From positions 1 through 50,044 of the forward strand of contig CALHNS010000031.1 of the NCBI GenBank assembly GCA_938035125.1: a DNA stretch of 50,044 nt, in the 5' to 3' direction. Positions 38,755-47,968 of this stretch are shown here, piece by piece (position 1 is the first letter of the stretch; every line of letters begins with the position of its first letter). The DNA comes from an uncultured Granulosicoccaceae bacterium. GTDB lineage: Bacteria > Pseudomonadota > Gammaproteobacteria > Granulosicoccales > Granulosicoccaceae. The notes below the pieces were generated by a model. That model ran no database searches. It had not been told where the DNA came from and saw only the letters and a list, made by a program, of their open reading frames with translations. Both the position numbers and the translations under genes were made by a program.

Positions 38755-41700
38755 TCAGTAGACAAGCTCAACACTTGATTCATCGGTAAGCTGTGCAAGC
38801 AGTCGAATCAGTTCGGGCTGTGGTTGCACACGCCAGCCATGCCCTGCGCGTATCTCAGCAGCAGCCTGCCCGTTATTGTATTCAATACACAATGGCGTGG
38901 TGCCCGAATTGTATTCAGCCAAGGTGGACAGTAAGTTTTCAAGGCCTTGTTCACGAATGTGTTGTTGATTGAGTTTTAACACCAAACGACGCGCAAAGCG
39001 TGCTCTTGCCGAGGCTAAATCATGAATCTCTTTGGCGCGAATTTTATACCCCCCATTAAATTCATCGGGGCTCATTTCCCCATCCACAATCAACACTTCA
39101 TCCTTAACCAACATGTGCGAACTGGTGTCGAGAATATCGCCGCGTAAGATGACATCCACTCGGGCCGAGCGATCATCTAAGGTTACAAACGCCATCTTGC
39201 CATTCGGGGTATCGCGATAGCGAGTGCCAAAAATTAACCCCGCAGCTAATACCGGTGTGCCACGTTGACGATAGCTTGGCATGTTGCCGCCGCCTGAACC
39301 GGTTTTATCGCACAACGCTTGTAACCTACCGTGAGTAAAGTGTTCAAGTTCAGCTAAGTGTTCATTGATAGGGTGCCCACTTAAATACAAACCCAAGGTA
39401 GCTTTTTCATGGGTTAGTCGTTCACGTTCACTCCAAGGCTCTAACACATGAACCACTCTAGCCGCAGGCGCATCGGAAGTATCTTCAGGTGCTCCTAGTC
39501 CGAACAAATCATTTTGTCCTGCCTCTTGATCGCGATGATATTGCTGGGCACCGTGCATCGCATCTTCCACTTGCGATAGAACCGTGCGACGGTTTTCACC
39601 CAACCCATCCGCAGCACCAGCGCGAATTAAAGCTTCCATTACGCGTTTATTCACACTGCCAGGATCCACCCGGCGGCACAGTTCATCTAAATCTTTATAG
39701 GGCCCATTTTCATCTCGTTCACGCAGCACTTTAGCCAGCGCCGACTCACCTACCCCTTTGATGGCACCTAAACCATACAACACGGTGTTTTCATCAACCA
39801 CACTAAAGCGTACTTCTGAACGATTAATATCAGGGGGGATAACCTGTAACCCGATGGTGCTGCATTCTTCAATGAGCGTAACCACTTTTTCGGTGTTATC
39901 CATATCAGCTGATAAAACAGATGCCATGAAAGCGGCTGCGTGATGATGCTTTAACCAAGCGGTGTGATAAGACAATAAGGCGTAGGCCGCCGAGTGTGAT
40001 TTATTAAAACCATAGCCTGCAAACTTTTCAACCAACGCAAAAATATTCGCCGCAAGATCTTTATCAATACCGTTTTCAACGCATCCATCGATGAACCCAT
40101 CACGTTGCAACGCCATAACCTCTGGGTTCTTTTTACCCATGGCTTTTCGCAAAATATCAGCACGACCTAACGAATAGCCTGCCATGACTTGCGCGATTTG
40201 CATGACCTGTTCTTGATACAAAATAACCCCATAGGTGGGTTCAAGAATGGGTTTTAATATCTCTAATTGATAATCTTCGTGTGGCCATGCCAACGCTTTT
40301 CGGCCATGCTTTCGATCAACAAAATCATCAACCATGCCCGATTGCAATGGGCCTGGTCGGTACAACGCCACAAGCGCCACAATGTCTTCAAAGGTATTGG
40401 GTTGCAGTCGCTCGATTAACTGCTTCATTCCAGCAGACTCTAATTGAAATACCGCGGTGGTTAACGCTTTTTGTAATAGCCCGTAAGTGCCCTCATCGGT
40501 TAATGGCAATGCCATTAAATCGGGGCGCTCATGGCCCAGTTTTTCAATGTTAGCCAGCGCGTTATCAATGATGGTTAAGGTTCGAAGACCCAGAAAATCA
40601 AACTTTACTAAACCCACCTCTTCCGCATCGTCCTTATCAAACTGAGTAACCAAGCTTGACCCATCGGCTTCGCAATACAGCGGGGCAAAATCGGTTAACG
40701 CTGTTGGGGCTATAACCACCCCTCCGGCGTGTTTACCGCAGTTTCTAGATAGGCCTTCTAAAGAGAAGGCCAAATCTAATATCTCTCGCACCTCTTCTTC
40801 GTTCTTATAGGCGTTTTGTAAGTCTTCTGACTCTTTCATGGCTTTTTCAAGCGTCATACCGACTTCAAAAGGCACCATCTTCGCTAAACGATCAACAAAG
40901 CCATAGGGCTGACTCATCACGCGGCCTACATCACGTACCACTGCTTTGGCGGCCATGGTGCCGTAAGTGATGATTTGCGACACCCGATGCGCACCGTATT
41001 TATCAGCCACATATTGAATAACGCGATCTCGACCGTCCATACAAAAATCGATATCGAAGTCGGGCATCGACACACGTTCTGGGTTTAGGAATCGCTCAAA
41101 CAGTAAGTCATAGGCCAGTGGGTCTAGGTCGGTGATGGTTAATGAATAAGCCACTAAGGATCCAGCACCTGACCCACGGCCAGGCCCCACCGGAATATCG
41201 TTTTCACGTGACCATTTAATAAAATCGGCAACGATTAAGAAGTAACCGGGAAAACCCATCTGAACGATTACATCCAGTTCAAACTTTAAACGCTCATCGT
41301 AAGGCTTTCGAATTTCTGCAAAATCATCCGCCGCGGTGTCATACAACTGCGCTAAACGAACTTCTAATCCTTCTTCTGAAATTTTTACAAAGTATTCGCT
41401 TTCGGTCATCCCGTCGGGAATAGGGAAATCGGGTAACACAGGGGTTCCCAAATTCAAGGTAACGCTACACCGCTTTGCGATTTCTACCGTGTTTTCAATG
41501 GCTGAAGGCACATCGGAAAATAACTCACACATGGCCTCGGGCGATTTTAAATACTGCTGCTCAGTAACCGTTACCGGCCGTTTCGGATCGGCCAACACAT
41601 AACCGGTTTGCACACACAAACGAGCTTCATGAGCGGCGTGATCATCAGGCTCTAGAAAACACACATCATTAACAGCCACCAGAGGTATGCCAAATTCTTT

Positions 41701-42258
41701 TGCTATGCGACAAGCACTTCGTAAGTACGTCTCCTCCCCTGCTTTGCCGGTACGCGTAATCGCTAAATAAAAGCGATCACCGAAAACTGATTGCCAACGC
41801 TGTGCAAGACGCACCGCATCTTCTTCACGACCACGACTAACCGCTTGCGCGACATCTCCGTTGATGCCACCGGATAACATGATGAGCCCATCGGATGCAG
41901 ATTCAATCCAAGAGCGTTGCACCAATGGCGTGCCGGTGTCTTGGCCCTCTTGATACCCACGTGAAATGAGCTCAGTAAGGTTTGCGTAACCGCTTTCACC
42001 CATAACTAAAAATAGCGCGCGAAACGAATCTTCATCGCCGTCGCCTTGCACCATCAGTTCGGCACCTGCGATAGGTTTAATACCGGCACCGTGCGCGGCC
42101 TTATAAAATTTTACTAGTGCAAACAGGTTATGCCTATCGGTTACAGCGATAGCAGGCATGCTGTTTTTGCAGGCGTTAACCAAAGGCTTTACGCGCACCA
42201 TGCTATCAACCAATGAAAATTCACTATGAACCGATAAATGGACAAACGCTTGGGTCAT
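38755..42258 (-). CDS. dnaE: DNA polymerase III subunit alpha
   Basis: A 1167-residue replicative polymerase, close in length to E. coli DnaE (1160). An N-terminal PHP domain begins FVHLSVHSEFSLVDSMVRVK. The polymerase core has GPGRGSGAGSLVAYSL and the catalytic PDFDIDFCMDGRDR. A helix-hairpin-helix region and a C-terminal OB-fold follow. It begins 6 bp after the rnhB stop, so the two are probably co-transcribed. Confidence 0.98.
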   Translation of the reverse strand: MTQAFVHLSVHSEFSLVDSMVRVKPLVNACKNSMPAIAVTDRHNLFALVKFYKAAHGAGIKPIAGAELMVQGDGDEDSFRALFLVMGESGYANLTELISRGYQEGQDTGTPLVQRSWIESASDGLIMLSGGINGDVAQAVSRGREEDAVRLAQRWQSVFGDRFYLAITRTGKAGEETYLRSACRIAKEFGIPLVAVNDVCFLEPDDHAAHEARLCVQTGYVLADPKRPVTVTEQQYLKSPEAMCELFSDVPSAIENTVEIAKRCSVTLNLGTPVLPDFPIPDGMTESEYFVKISEEGLEVRLAQLYDTAADDFAEIRKPYDERLKFELDVIVQMGFPGYFLIVADFIKWSRENDIPVGPGRGSGAGSLVAYSLTITDLDPLAYDLLFERFLNPERVSMPDFDIDFCMDGRDRVIQYVADKYGAHRVSQIITYGTMAAKAVVRDVGRVMSQPYGFVDRLAKMVPFEVGMTLEKAMKESEDLQNAYKNEEEVREILDLAFSLEGLSRNCGKHAGGVVIAPTALTDFAPLYCEADGSSLVTQFDKDDAEEVGLVKFDFLGLRTLTIIDNALANIEKLGHERPDLMALPLTDEGTYGLLQKALTTAVFQLESAGMKQLIERLQPNTFEDIVALVALYRPGPLQSGMVDDFVDRKHGRKALAWPHEDYQLEILKPILEPTYGVILYQEQVMQIAQVMAGYSLGRADILRKAMGKKNPEVMALQRDGFIDGCVENGIDKDLAANIFALVEKFAGYGFNKSHSAAYALLSYHTAWLKHHHAAAFMASVLSADMDNTEKVVTLIEECSTIGLQVIPPDINRSEVRFSVVDENTVLYGLGAIKGVGESALAKVLRERDENGPYKDLDELCRRVDPGSVNKRVMEALIRAGAADGLGENRRTVLSQVEDAMHGAQQYHRDQEAGQNDLFGLGAPEDTSDAPAARVVHVLEPWSERERLTHEKATLGLYLSGHPINEHLAELEHFTHGRLQALCDKTGSGGGNMPSYRQRGTPVLAAGLIFGTRYRDTPNGKMAFVTLDDRSARVDVILRGDILDTSSHMLVKDEVLIVDGEMSPDEFNGGYKIRAKEIHDLASARARFARRLVLKLNQQHIREQGLENLLSTLAEYNSGTTPLCIEYNNGQAAAEIRAGHGWRVQPQPELIRLLAQLTDESSVELVY

Positions 42259-42264
42259 AGGGTT

Positions 42265-42891
42265 TCAGTGCTCTGTTATTGGTTGTGCAAAGATAGCGCG
42301 GCCTGTAGTTTCAAGCGCCAATTTCACTGGCCCGAAACTGCGACGATGTTGTGGCAACACGCCGTGCTTCATTATCGCATCTCGGTGCGCAGGGGTTGGG
42401 TAACCTTTGTGCTTATCGAAGCCAAACTGTGGATAAGTTTGATGCAGCTGCACCATGGCTTTGTCTCGCGCCACTTTAGCAATAATGGAGGCTGCACTGA
42501 TCGACTGCACGTGTTGATCACCTTTCACAATAGGCTGGCACGCAAAGTTAAGTTTGGGCGATTTATTTCCATCCACTAACACCAAATCAATTTCAGTGTT
42601 CAATTTTTCTACAGCACGCTGCATCGCCAGAAGACTTGCGTGCAAAATGTTGATGTCATCAATTTCTGCAGGTGTCGCTTCTGCGATAGCCCAGGCGGCC
42701 GCTTGCTGACGAATGATCACATCGAGCTTCTGCCGTTTGGCTTCGGTAAGTTTTTTTGAATCGAGCAGGCCAGCAATAGGCCTTTGGGGGTGCAACACAA
42801 CGGCTGCTGCCACCACCGAGCCCACTAATGGGCCTCGGCCTACCTCGTCTACGCCTGCCACCACAAACGGCTGTTCAATTAGAGCACTCAT
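42265..42891 (-). CDS. rnhB: Ribonuclease HII
   Basis: A 208-residue nuclease that cleaves RNA in RNA/DNA hybrids and single ribonucleotides in DNA. The signature [20 protein letters not shown] holds the DE catalytic pair; [17 protein letters not shown] and the C-terminal [13 protein letters not shown] complete the pattern. It is first in the leftward block with dnaE and divergent from the Gfo/Idh gene. lpxA/lpxB, often found before rnhB, are not here. Confidence 0.97.
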   Translation of the reverse strand: MSALIEQPFVVAGVDEVGRGPLVGSVVAAAVVLHPQRPIAGLLDSKKLTEAKRQKLDVIIRQQAAAWAIAEATPAEIDDINILHASLLAMQRAVEKLNTEIDLVLVDGNKSPKLNFACQPIVKGDQHVQSISAASIIAKVARDKAMVQLHQTYPQFGFDKHKGYPTPAHRDAIMKHGVLPQHRRSFGPVKLALETTGRAIFAQPITEH

Positions 42892-42903
42892 TGGCTTCTA
42901 TGA

Positions 42904-42943
42904 TACTCGGGTTCAAGCCCCTAAGAGCATGCGATCCCGAGTA
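42904..42943. promoter_or_regulatory. 8-bp inverted repeat between rnhB and the Gfo/Idh gene
   Basis: TACTCGGG (42904-42911) and CCCGAGTA (42936-42943) are exact reverse complements with 24 bp between them, in a 91-bp divergent intergenic region. They could be half-sites of a regulator or the base of a stem-loop. No T-tract follows. Confidence 0.3.
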
Positions 42944-42982
42944 AACTCCAGTTTCTTCATTGTGTAAAAAGATGCCAATAAC

Positions 42983-43930
42983 ATGTTGCGAACTGCCGTT
43001 GTCGGAACCGGATACTTAGGGCGGTTTCACGCTCAAAAATATCGCGACCTTAACAACAGCGAACTCATTGCCATTGCCGACCCCAACCCTGAGCGCGGCT
43101 TAGAAGTGGCAGAAGAAGTGGGCGCCTATGCGGTGACTGATCATAGAGAACTCATTGGCAAAGTGGATGCGGTAAGCGTTGCCTCACCTACGCTGACTCA
43201 CTATGCCGTGGCTAAAGATTTATTAGAAGCTGGGATTCATGTGTTGGTTGAAAAACCCATGACCTCTACCGTGGAACAAGCGCAAACATTAATTGATTTA
43301 GCGAACGCTAGTAACGTGCTGCTGCAAGTGGGCCACTTAGAACGATTCAACCCCGCTTTACTTGCAGTAGAAAAAGAAATCAATGCACCACTATTTATAG
43401 AATCCACTCGCATTGCGCCTTATAACAAACGTGGCAGTGATGTAAACGTTGTGCTGGATTTAATGATTCATGATATCGACATCATTTCGCATTTAGTGAA
43501 ATCTGAGGTTAAAGACTTTCGGGCAAGTGCTATCAAAGTTATCTCATCTGATGGTGCTGATATCGCCAACGTACGCTTAGAATTTGAAAACGGCTGCGTT
43601 GCCACTTTAATTGCTAGCCGCGTTAGTAACAAAGCTGAACGCCAAATGAGAATCTTTCAACACGAATCTTATGTGTCGGTTGATTTCCAAGCAAACAGTG
43701 CCAGAGTGTGTCGCGTGGATAAAACCCAACAAAGCGATGATGGCATGCCCGTCATCGATTGCAATGATTTTACGCACGATGGAGGGGATGCAATAAAGGC
43801 AGAAATTGCAGCCTTTTTACATTCTATTGAAACCCAAACACCTCCACTTGTTACCGGTGAAGATGGCCTTAACGCCATTCGAACCGCTGCGCAAATCGAA
43901 GCCGAATGGCAACTCGTGACAGCAAAATAA
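42983..43930 (+). CDS. Gfo/Idh/MocA family NAD(P)-dependent dehydrogenase (GnnA-like)
   Basis: A 315-residue protein. A Rossmann motif VVGTGYLGRFHAQKY starts it, EKPMTS is the catalytic Lys region, and VGHLERFNPA and LMIHDIDIISHLV follow. These last motifs resemble the subgroup found near lpx genes, including GnnA, which oxidises the 3-OH of UDP-GlcNAc for 3-amino lipid A. No gnnB-like aminotransferase is in the window, so sugar specificity is inference. The neighbours downstream are catabolic rather than envelope genes, and the ammonia-lyase start lies 20 bp after its stop. Confidence 0.8.
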   Translation: MLRTAVVGTGYLGRFHAQKYRDLNNSELIAIADPNPERGLEVAEEVGAYAVTDHRELIGKVDAVSVASPTLTHYAVAKDLLEAGIHVLVEKPMTSTVEQAQTLIDLANASNVLLQVGHLERFNPALLAVEKEINAPLFIESTRIAPYNKRGSDVNVVLDLMIHDIDIISHLVKSEVKDFRASAIKVISSDGADIANVRLEFENGCVATLIASRVSNKAERQMRIFQHESYVSVDFQANSARVCRVDKTQQSDDGMPVIDCNDFTHDGGDAIKAEIAAFLHSIETQTPPLVTGEDGLNAIRTAAQIEAEWQLVTAK

Positions 43931-43950
43931 ATAATGACAGCGAAAACATC

Positions 43951-45153
43951 ATGTTAGAAAAATTAATACAACAAACAGAACTTACACATTTCTGGTCACA
44001 ACACATTGAGCCTAGCCCTTATTCGTCTCTTCAAAACCCTGCATTAAGTGAAGAACTAATGCAGCGGGCCGTTAATGCTGTTACCCAATGGCCCGGTTAC
44101 ACCCCTACTGACATACACGCTTTAACACCTGTGGCAAAAGCCTGTGGTGTGCGCGCAGTATTTTACAAAGATGAATCGGCGCGATTTGGCTTGGGAAGCT
44201 TTAAAGCGCTGGGCGGTGCCTTTGCAATTTTAGATTGGGCCGCAAGCACCTTAACGGAGCAATTAGGCAAACCCGTGTCCATTGAATCGGTGCGAAGCGG
44301 TGAATACAAAGAGCAAATGAAAAACCTAACCGTTGCTACAGCAACTGATGGCAATCATGGACGATCGGTAGCATGGGGTGCACAGTTAGCGGGTTGCCCG
44401 TGCGAGATATTCATTCATCGCGATGTAAGCGTTGGTCGCGAACAAGCCATGGCAGAATTTGGTGCTAACGTAACGCGTATTGATGGCGACTACGACGAAT
44501 CGGTTCGCGTGTGCGCCACACAATCGGCCAACAATGATTGGCAAATTATTTCCGATACCTCTTGGCCAGGCTATAACGCCATCCCAAGAGCAGTCATGGC
44601 AGGCTACACCGTTATGGTGGAAGAGATGGCAAGCCAAATGGATACCTCCCCTACTCACGTGATTGTACAAGCAGGCGTTGGCGGATTAGCCGCAGGGGTA
44701 ATGTCGGCTTGGTGGAAAACATTGGGTGAAAATGCACCGAAGTTCATCGTGGTGGAATCTGATCGTGCCGCTTGTATTTATCAAAGCCTGGATGCCAATG
44801 CGGTAACCGCTGTGCGCATAGCCGAGGAAACCGTGATGGCAGGACTATCGTGTGGCGAAGTATCCGAACTTGCGTGGCCGGTACTGCAACAAGGCGTTAC
44901 CGCAGCCGTTTGCATTGCCGATGATCTGGTGCCACTAGCGATGCAATGTTTTGCTAACGCGCAGGTAACCGATAAAGCTATAGAAGCCGGTGAATGTGCC
45001 GTACCCGGTGTTATCGCATTGGCAGGGATCATGAAAAATGAAAAACTTCGCCAACAATGCGGATTGGATGAAACATCCGTTGTGCAAATATTTGGCTGTG
45101 AAGGCGCAACTGATCGGGCTGTGTATGACGAGCTATTGGCACAACCTACGTAA
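43951..45153 (+). CDS. Diaminopropionate ammonia-lyase family PLP enzyme
   Basis: A 400-residue fold-type II PLP enzyme. The PLP lysine is K85 in RFGLGSFKALGG. TATDGNHGRSVAWG (D133) and SDTSWPGY (D202) match the two acids that in the E. coli enzyme deprotonate D- and L-2,3-diaminopropionate. GVGGLAAGV binds phosphate. The expected reaction is 2,3-diaminopropionate to pyruvate and two ammonia. Related enzymes act on threonine, serine or hydroxyaspartate. ATG 43951 matches the family length; an earlier in-frame start lies inside the dehydrogenase gene. Substrate is inferred from motif match only. Confidence 0.87.
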   Translation: MLEKLIQQTELTHFWSQHIEPSPYSSLQNPALSEELMQRAVNAVTQWPGYTPTDIHALTPVAKACGVRAVFYKDESARFGLGSFKALGGAFAILDWAASTLTEQLGKPVSIESVRSGEYKEQMKNLTVATATDGNHGRSVAWGAQLAGCPCEIFIHRDVSVGREQAMAEFGANVTRIDGDYDESVRVCATQSANNDWQIISDTSWPGYNAIPRAVMAGYTVMVEEMASQMDTSPTHVIVQAGVGGLAAGVMSAWWKTLGENAPKFIVVESDRAACIYQSLDANAVTAVRIAEETVMAGLSCGEVSELAWPVLQQGVTAAVCIADDLVPLAMQCFANAQVTDKAIEAGECAVPGVIALAGIMKNEKLRQQCGLDETSVVQIFGCEGATDRAVYDELLAQPT

Positions 45154-45210
45154 ATGCATTTTAAGTAACACCAATCAATACTTCTATCAAATCACCACAT
45201 AAAGAACGCA

Positions 45211-45558
45211 ATGAAACTAATTCAATTCAAGCTGCACGATGTACCCAGAGTTCAGAATGACATCACCGACACCATTGTGTCTGGAAACCCCGAACACCAC
45301 GCACAAGTTATGTACGTTTCAAGCAATGAGGCGGTAAGGTCAGGTATTTGGGAAAGCAGTGCAGGTGTTTTTTCAGCAGACTATACCGGCATTGTGGAGT
45401 TCTGCCACATATTAGAAGGTGAGGCTCGCATTAAAACCGGTGATGGCGAAGAATTTCATGTTAGTGCAGGTGATGGATTTATTTTGGATGAAGGGCTGGT
45501 CACACAATGGACGGTGGATAAGTTTATAAAGAAACATTTTATGATTACAAAGATTTGA
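45211..45558 (+). CDS. Small cupin-domain protein
   Basis: A 115-residue single cupin of the DUF861/EutQ-like type: VFSADYTGIVEFCHILEGEARI, then GDGEEFHVSAGDGFILDEG. The classic metal-binding His residues of cupins are only partly present, so metal binding is uncertain. It lies 57 bp downstream of the ammonia-lyase gene and 21 bp before the hydrolase gene, in one direction. Function unknown; a sensor or accessory enzyme of the cluster is possible. Confidence 0.8.
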   Translation: MKLIQFKLHDVPRVQNDITDTIVSGNPEHHAQVMYVSSNEAVRSGIWESSAGVFSADYTGIVEFCHILEGEARIKTGDGEEFHVSAGDGFILDEGLVTQWTVDKFIKKHFMITKI

Positions 45559-45579
45559 ATAGGCATTGGCTTGAAGGTG

Positions 45580-46725
45580 ATGATTACAGTAAGGCTTTTC
45601 GCACTCTTTTTTGTTCTCAATTTCGCATCGAGTGCTTACGCGCACAGCGATTCAACGTTCCCAAAGCCCCAAGAAGATTTTAATCAGCACATTGCTGAAG
45701 TTAGATTGCACTTAATAGCCAATCAGCTGAACCACCGCAGCGAAGCCGACGCCGAATTAAATCTTCCCTTTGAACGAAAAGCCTCAACCGCTGTGCCCTA
45801 CCGCGGTAAATTTTTACTTATTCATGGTTTGAACGATTCACCCTTTATTTGGCACGATATAGCAAACGCACTCACCCTTCGGGGATTTGATGTTCGCGCC
45901 ATCTTATTACCTGGCCATGGCAGTACGCCAGAGGCTCAATTGTCAATGGGTTATAAACGTTGGATAAAATCATCGCGCGAACATATGCGTTTTTATCGAG
46001 AACAAGATAAGCCGTTTTACATCGGCGGGTTTTCTATGGGCGGCGTGCTTGCAACATTGCTGGCAACAGAGGACGAACCCATTGATGGGTTACTGCTGTT
46101 CTCACCAGCTTACCAAAGCACCAAGGATCATCTGCTTCGTTGGGCTGGCATCTATTCTAAATTTAGACCTTGGGTGTTCGGTGGAATGATTCGAGAAGAC
46201 AATCCAGTAAAATACAATTCCATTCCCATCAATGCGACATCGCAATATTATAAAACCGCACGAACCTTAAAATGGCGTTGGCCGAGAAAGCCTTTAAACA
46301 TACCTACCTTAACCATTGCCAGTGCTAACGATTCAGTAGTTGACGTGGATTACATTATTCGTAGCTTTAACCAAGGCTTCACCGGCGAAAAAAAGTTGAT
46401 TATTTACAGTAATGATTCTGACCATTCTCCACAAGATCATGTTGAGTACCGTGCCAGTGCATTCCCAAACCAGCGAGTATTAAATCAATCACACCAAAGC
46501 GTGTTGGTGGCACCACAGAATTCACTGTACGGGAAAGACGGAAGCGTTCGCGTTTGTAACGGAAACGAGTGGGCTATTTTCAGCCGCTGCTTATTTTATA
46601 CCGGCACCCACTGGTTGGGCGCACAACACACCCCATCACCCGACGATGTGCCGGTTGCCAGAACCACCTACAATCCAGATTTCGCAGGCGTTATGGATGC
46701 CTTTGACGCCCTATTTTTGCGCTAA
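45580..46725 (+). CDS. Exported alpha/beta hydrolase
   Basis: About 381 residues. A signal peptide ends in SAYA (about residue 21). An alpha/beta hydrolase domain follows with FLLIHGLNDSPFIWHDIA, LLPGHGSTPEAQ and the nucleophile S152 in GGFSMGGV. SANDSVVDVDYI and NDSDHSPQDH are likely sites for the acid and base. It is probably periplasmic or secreted, with lipase/esterase or monoacylglycerol lipase character. The start is uncertain: TTG 45571, GTG 45577 and ATG 45580 are all in frame within 10 bp; ATG is given. Its role in the surrounding amino-acid cluster is unclear. Confidence 0.8.
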   Translation: MITVRLFALFFVLNFASSAYAHSDSTFPKPQEDFNQHIAEVRLHLIANQLNHRSEADAELNLPFERKASTAVPYRGKFLLIHGLNDSPFIWHDIANALTLRGFDVRAILLPGHGSTPEAQLSMGYKRWIKSSREHMRFYREQDKPFYIGGFSMGGVLATLLATEDEPIDGLLLFSPAYQSTKDHLLRWAGIYSKFRPWVFGGMIREDNPVKYNSIPINATSQYYKTARTLKWRWPRKPLNIPTLTIASANDSVVDVDYIIRSFNQGFTGEKKLIIYSNDSDHSPQDHVEYRASAFPNQRVLNQSHQSVLVAPQNSLYGKDGSVRVCNGNEWAIFSRCLFYTGTHWLGAQHTPSPDDVPVARTTYNPDFAGVMDAFDALFLR

Positions 46726-46774
46726 TGTGTAATCAATACAAACACACCGTTTTGTTAACTTAAGGATCTAAGCC

Positions 46775-47968
46775 ATGGATCAACCCTCCAGAGGATTTAG
46801 CGCAAGCGAAATTAAGCAGCGTTGGCACAATTTACAAACCAGTATGCGCACAAATAATCTGGACGCGCTTATGCTTACCACCGAACCCGACGTTCGATAC
46901 GTTAGCGGCTACTTAACGCCCTTCTGGCAAAGCCCAACCCGCACATGGACTGTGATACTTCCTGCAATAGGTGACCCTATTGCCGTCATTGCCACCATTG
47001 GTGAACCTTTGATGAGCACCACACCTATTCAAAACATAGTTACCTATTCATCACCAGATCCTGCGGACGATGCAAGCAAAACGTTAATTGCTGTTTTAAA
47101 TCAATTAGCGGGTGATGTTAAAAAAGGTTCGGAAAAATTTCGATTAGGGGTTCCGATGGGGCCTGAAACCACGCTTCGAATGCCCATTGGCACTTGGCAT
47201 ACATTACAAAAAAAATGTAATGAAATTGAATTTGTGGACGCAACACATGTAGTACAAAAAAACCAACGCATAAAGTCAGTACAAGAAGTTGCCATCATTC
47301 GCTATGTTGCCCAGTGTGCGTCTCGCACCTTTCAACAAATTCCTTCAGTGTTGAAAGCTGGTATGAGTGAAATTGACGTATTCAAAACTTTTAAGCAGCT
47401 GGCACTAAAAGAAGGCGTTGATGATGTCGCGTTTCTTGTTGGTGGCGCAGAAAGAGATGGCTATAGAGACATCATAGGCCCTCCCACTGAGAGGCCATTG
47501 GCAGAAGGTGACGTGTTGATTTTGGATACCGGCTGCACCCGTGATGGTTACTACTGTGACTTTGATAGAAACTTCAGTGTGGGAACCCCTTCCAAGCGTG
47601 TGATGCAGGCTCATCACGTTGCATGGGATGCCACCGAAGCGGGTCTTAACATTATAAAGCCAGGTGTAACCTGCAAAGACGTATTCAATGCCATGCAATC
47701 GGTAATGCAGCCCCACGCATCTGAGAATACCGGTGGCGATGTGGGCCGCCTAGGCCACGGCTTAGGTATGCAACTGACAGAAACACCCTCTTTCACAGCT
47801 GAAGATGATTGCGTTATTGAAGCTGGCATGGTGATGACCTTGGAACCAGGCTACTGTTACGGTGATGGGCAAGTGATGGTGCACGAGGAAAATGTACTTA
47901 TTACCAACACGGGTTATGAATTGCTGAGCATCAGAGCCCCTCGTGATATACCGAGCATTCCGTTATGA
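46775..47968 (+). CDS. M24 family metallopeptidase (Xaa-Pro peptidase / ectoine hydrolase-like)
   Basis: A 397-residue protein with an N-terminal creatinase-type domain (VRYVSGYLTPFWQSPTR) and a C-terminal pita-bread domain. All five metal ligands are seen: D251 (LDTG), D262 (CDFDR), H328 (GHGLGM), E357 (TLEPG) and E371 (VHEEN). Family members cleave Xaa-Pro peptides, creatine, or ectoine (DoeA/EutD). AAGGA lies 8 bp before ATG 46775. It overlaps the racemase-family gene by 4 bp, the pairing known from ectoine-type catabolic loci. The substrate is unknown. Confidence 0.88.
   Translation: MDQPSRGFSASEIKQRWHNLQTSMRTNNLDALMLTTEPDVRYVSGYLTPFWQSPTRTWTVILPAIGDPIAVIATIGEPLMSTTPIQNIVTYSSPDPADDASKTLIAVLNQLAGDVKKGSEKFRLGVPMGPETTLRMPIGTWHTLQKKCNEIEFVDATHVVQKNQRIKSVQEVAIIRYVAQCASRTFQQIPSVLKAGMSEIDVFKTFKQLALKEGVDDVAFLVGGAERDGYRDIIGPPTERPLAEGDVLILDTGCTRDGYYCDFDRNFSVGTPSKRVMQAHHVAWDATEAGLNIIKPGVTCKDVFNAMQSVMQPHASENTGGDVGRLGHGLGMQLTETPSFTAEDDCVIEAGMVMTLEPGYCYGDGQVMVHEENVLITNTGYELLSIRAPRDIPSIPL

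Noticed and set aside
42907-42925. Second T-arm-like GGGTTCAAGCCCC
   Set aside because: The stem and loop sizes do not fit a T-arm, and no tRNA body is present in the 91-bp gap.
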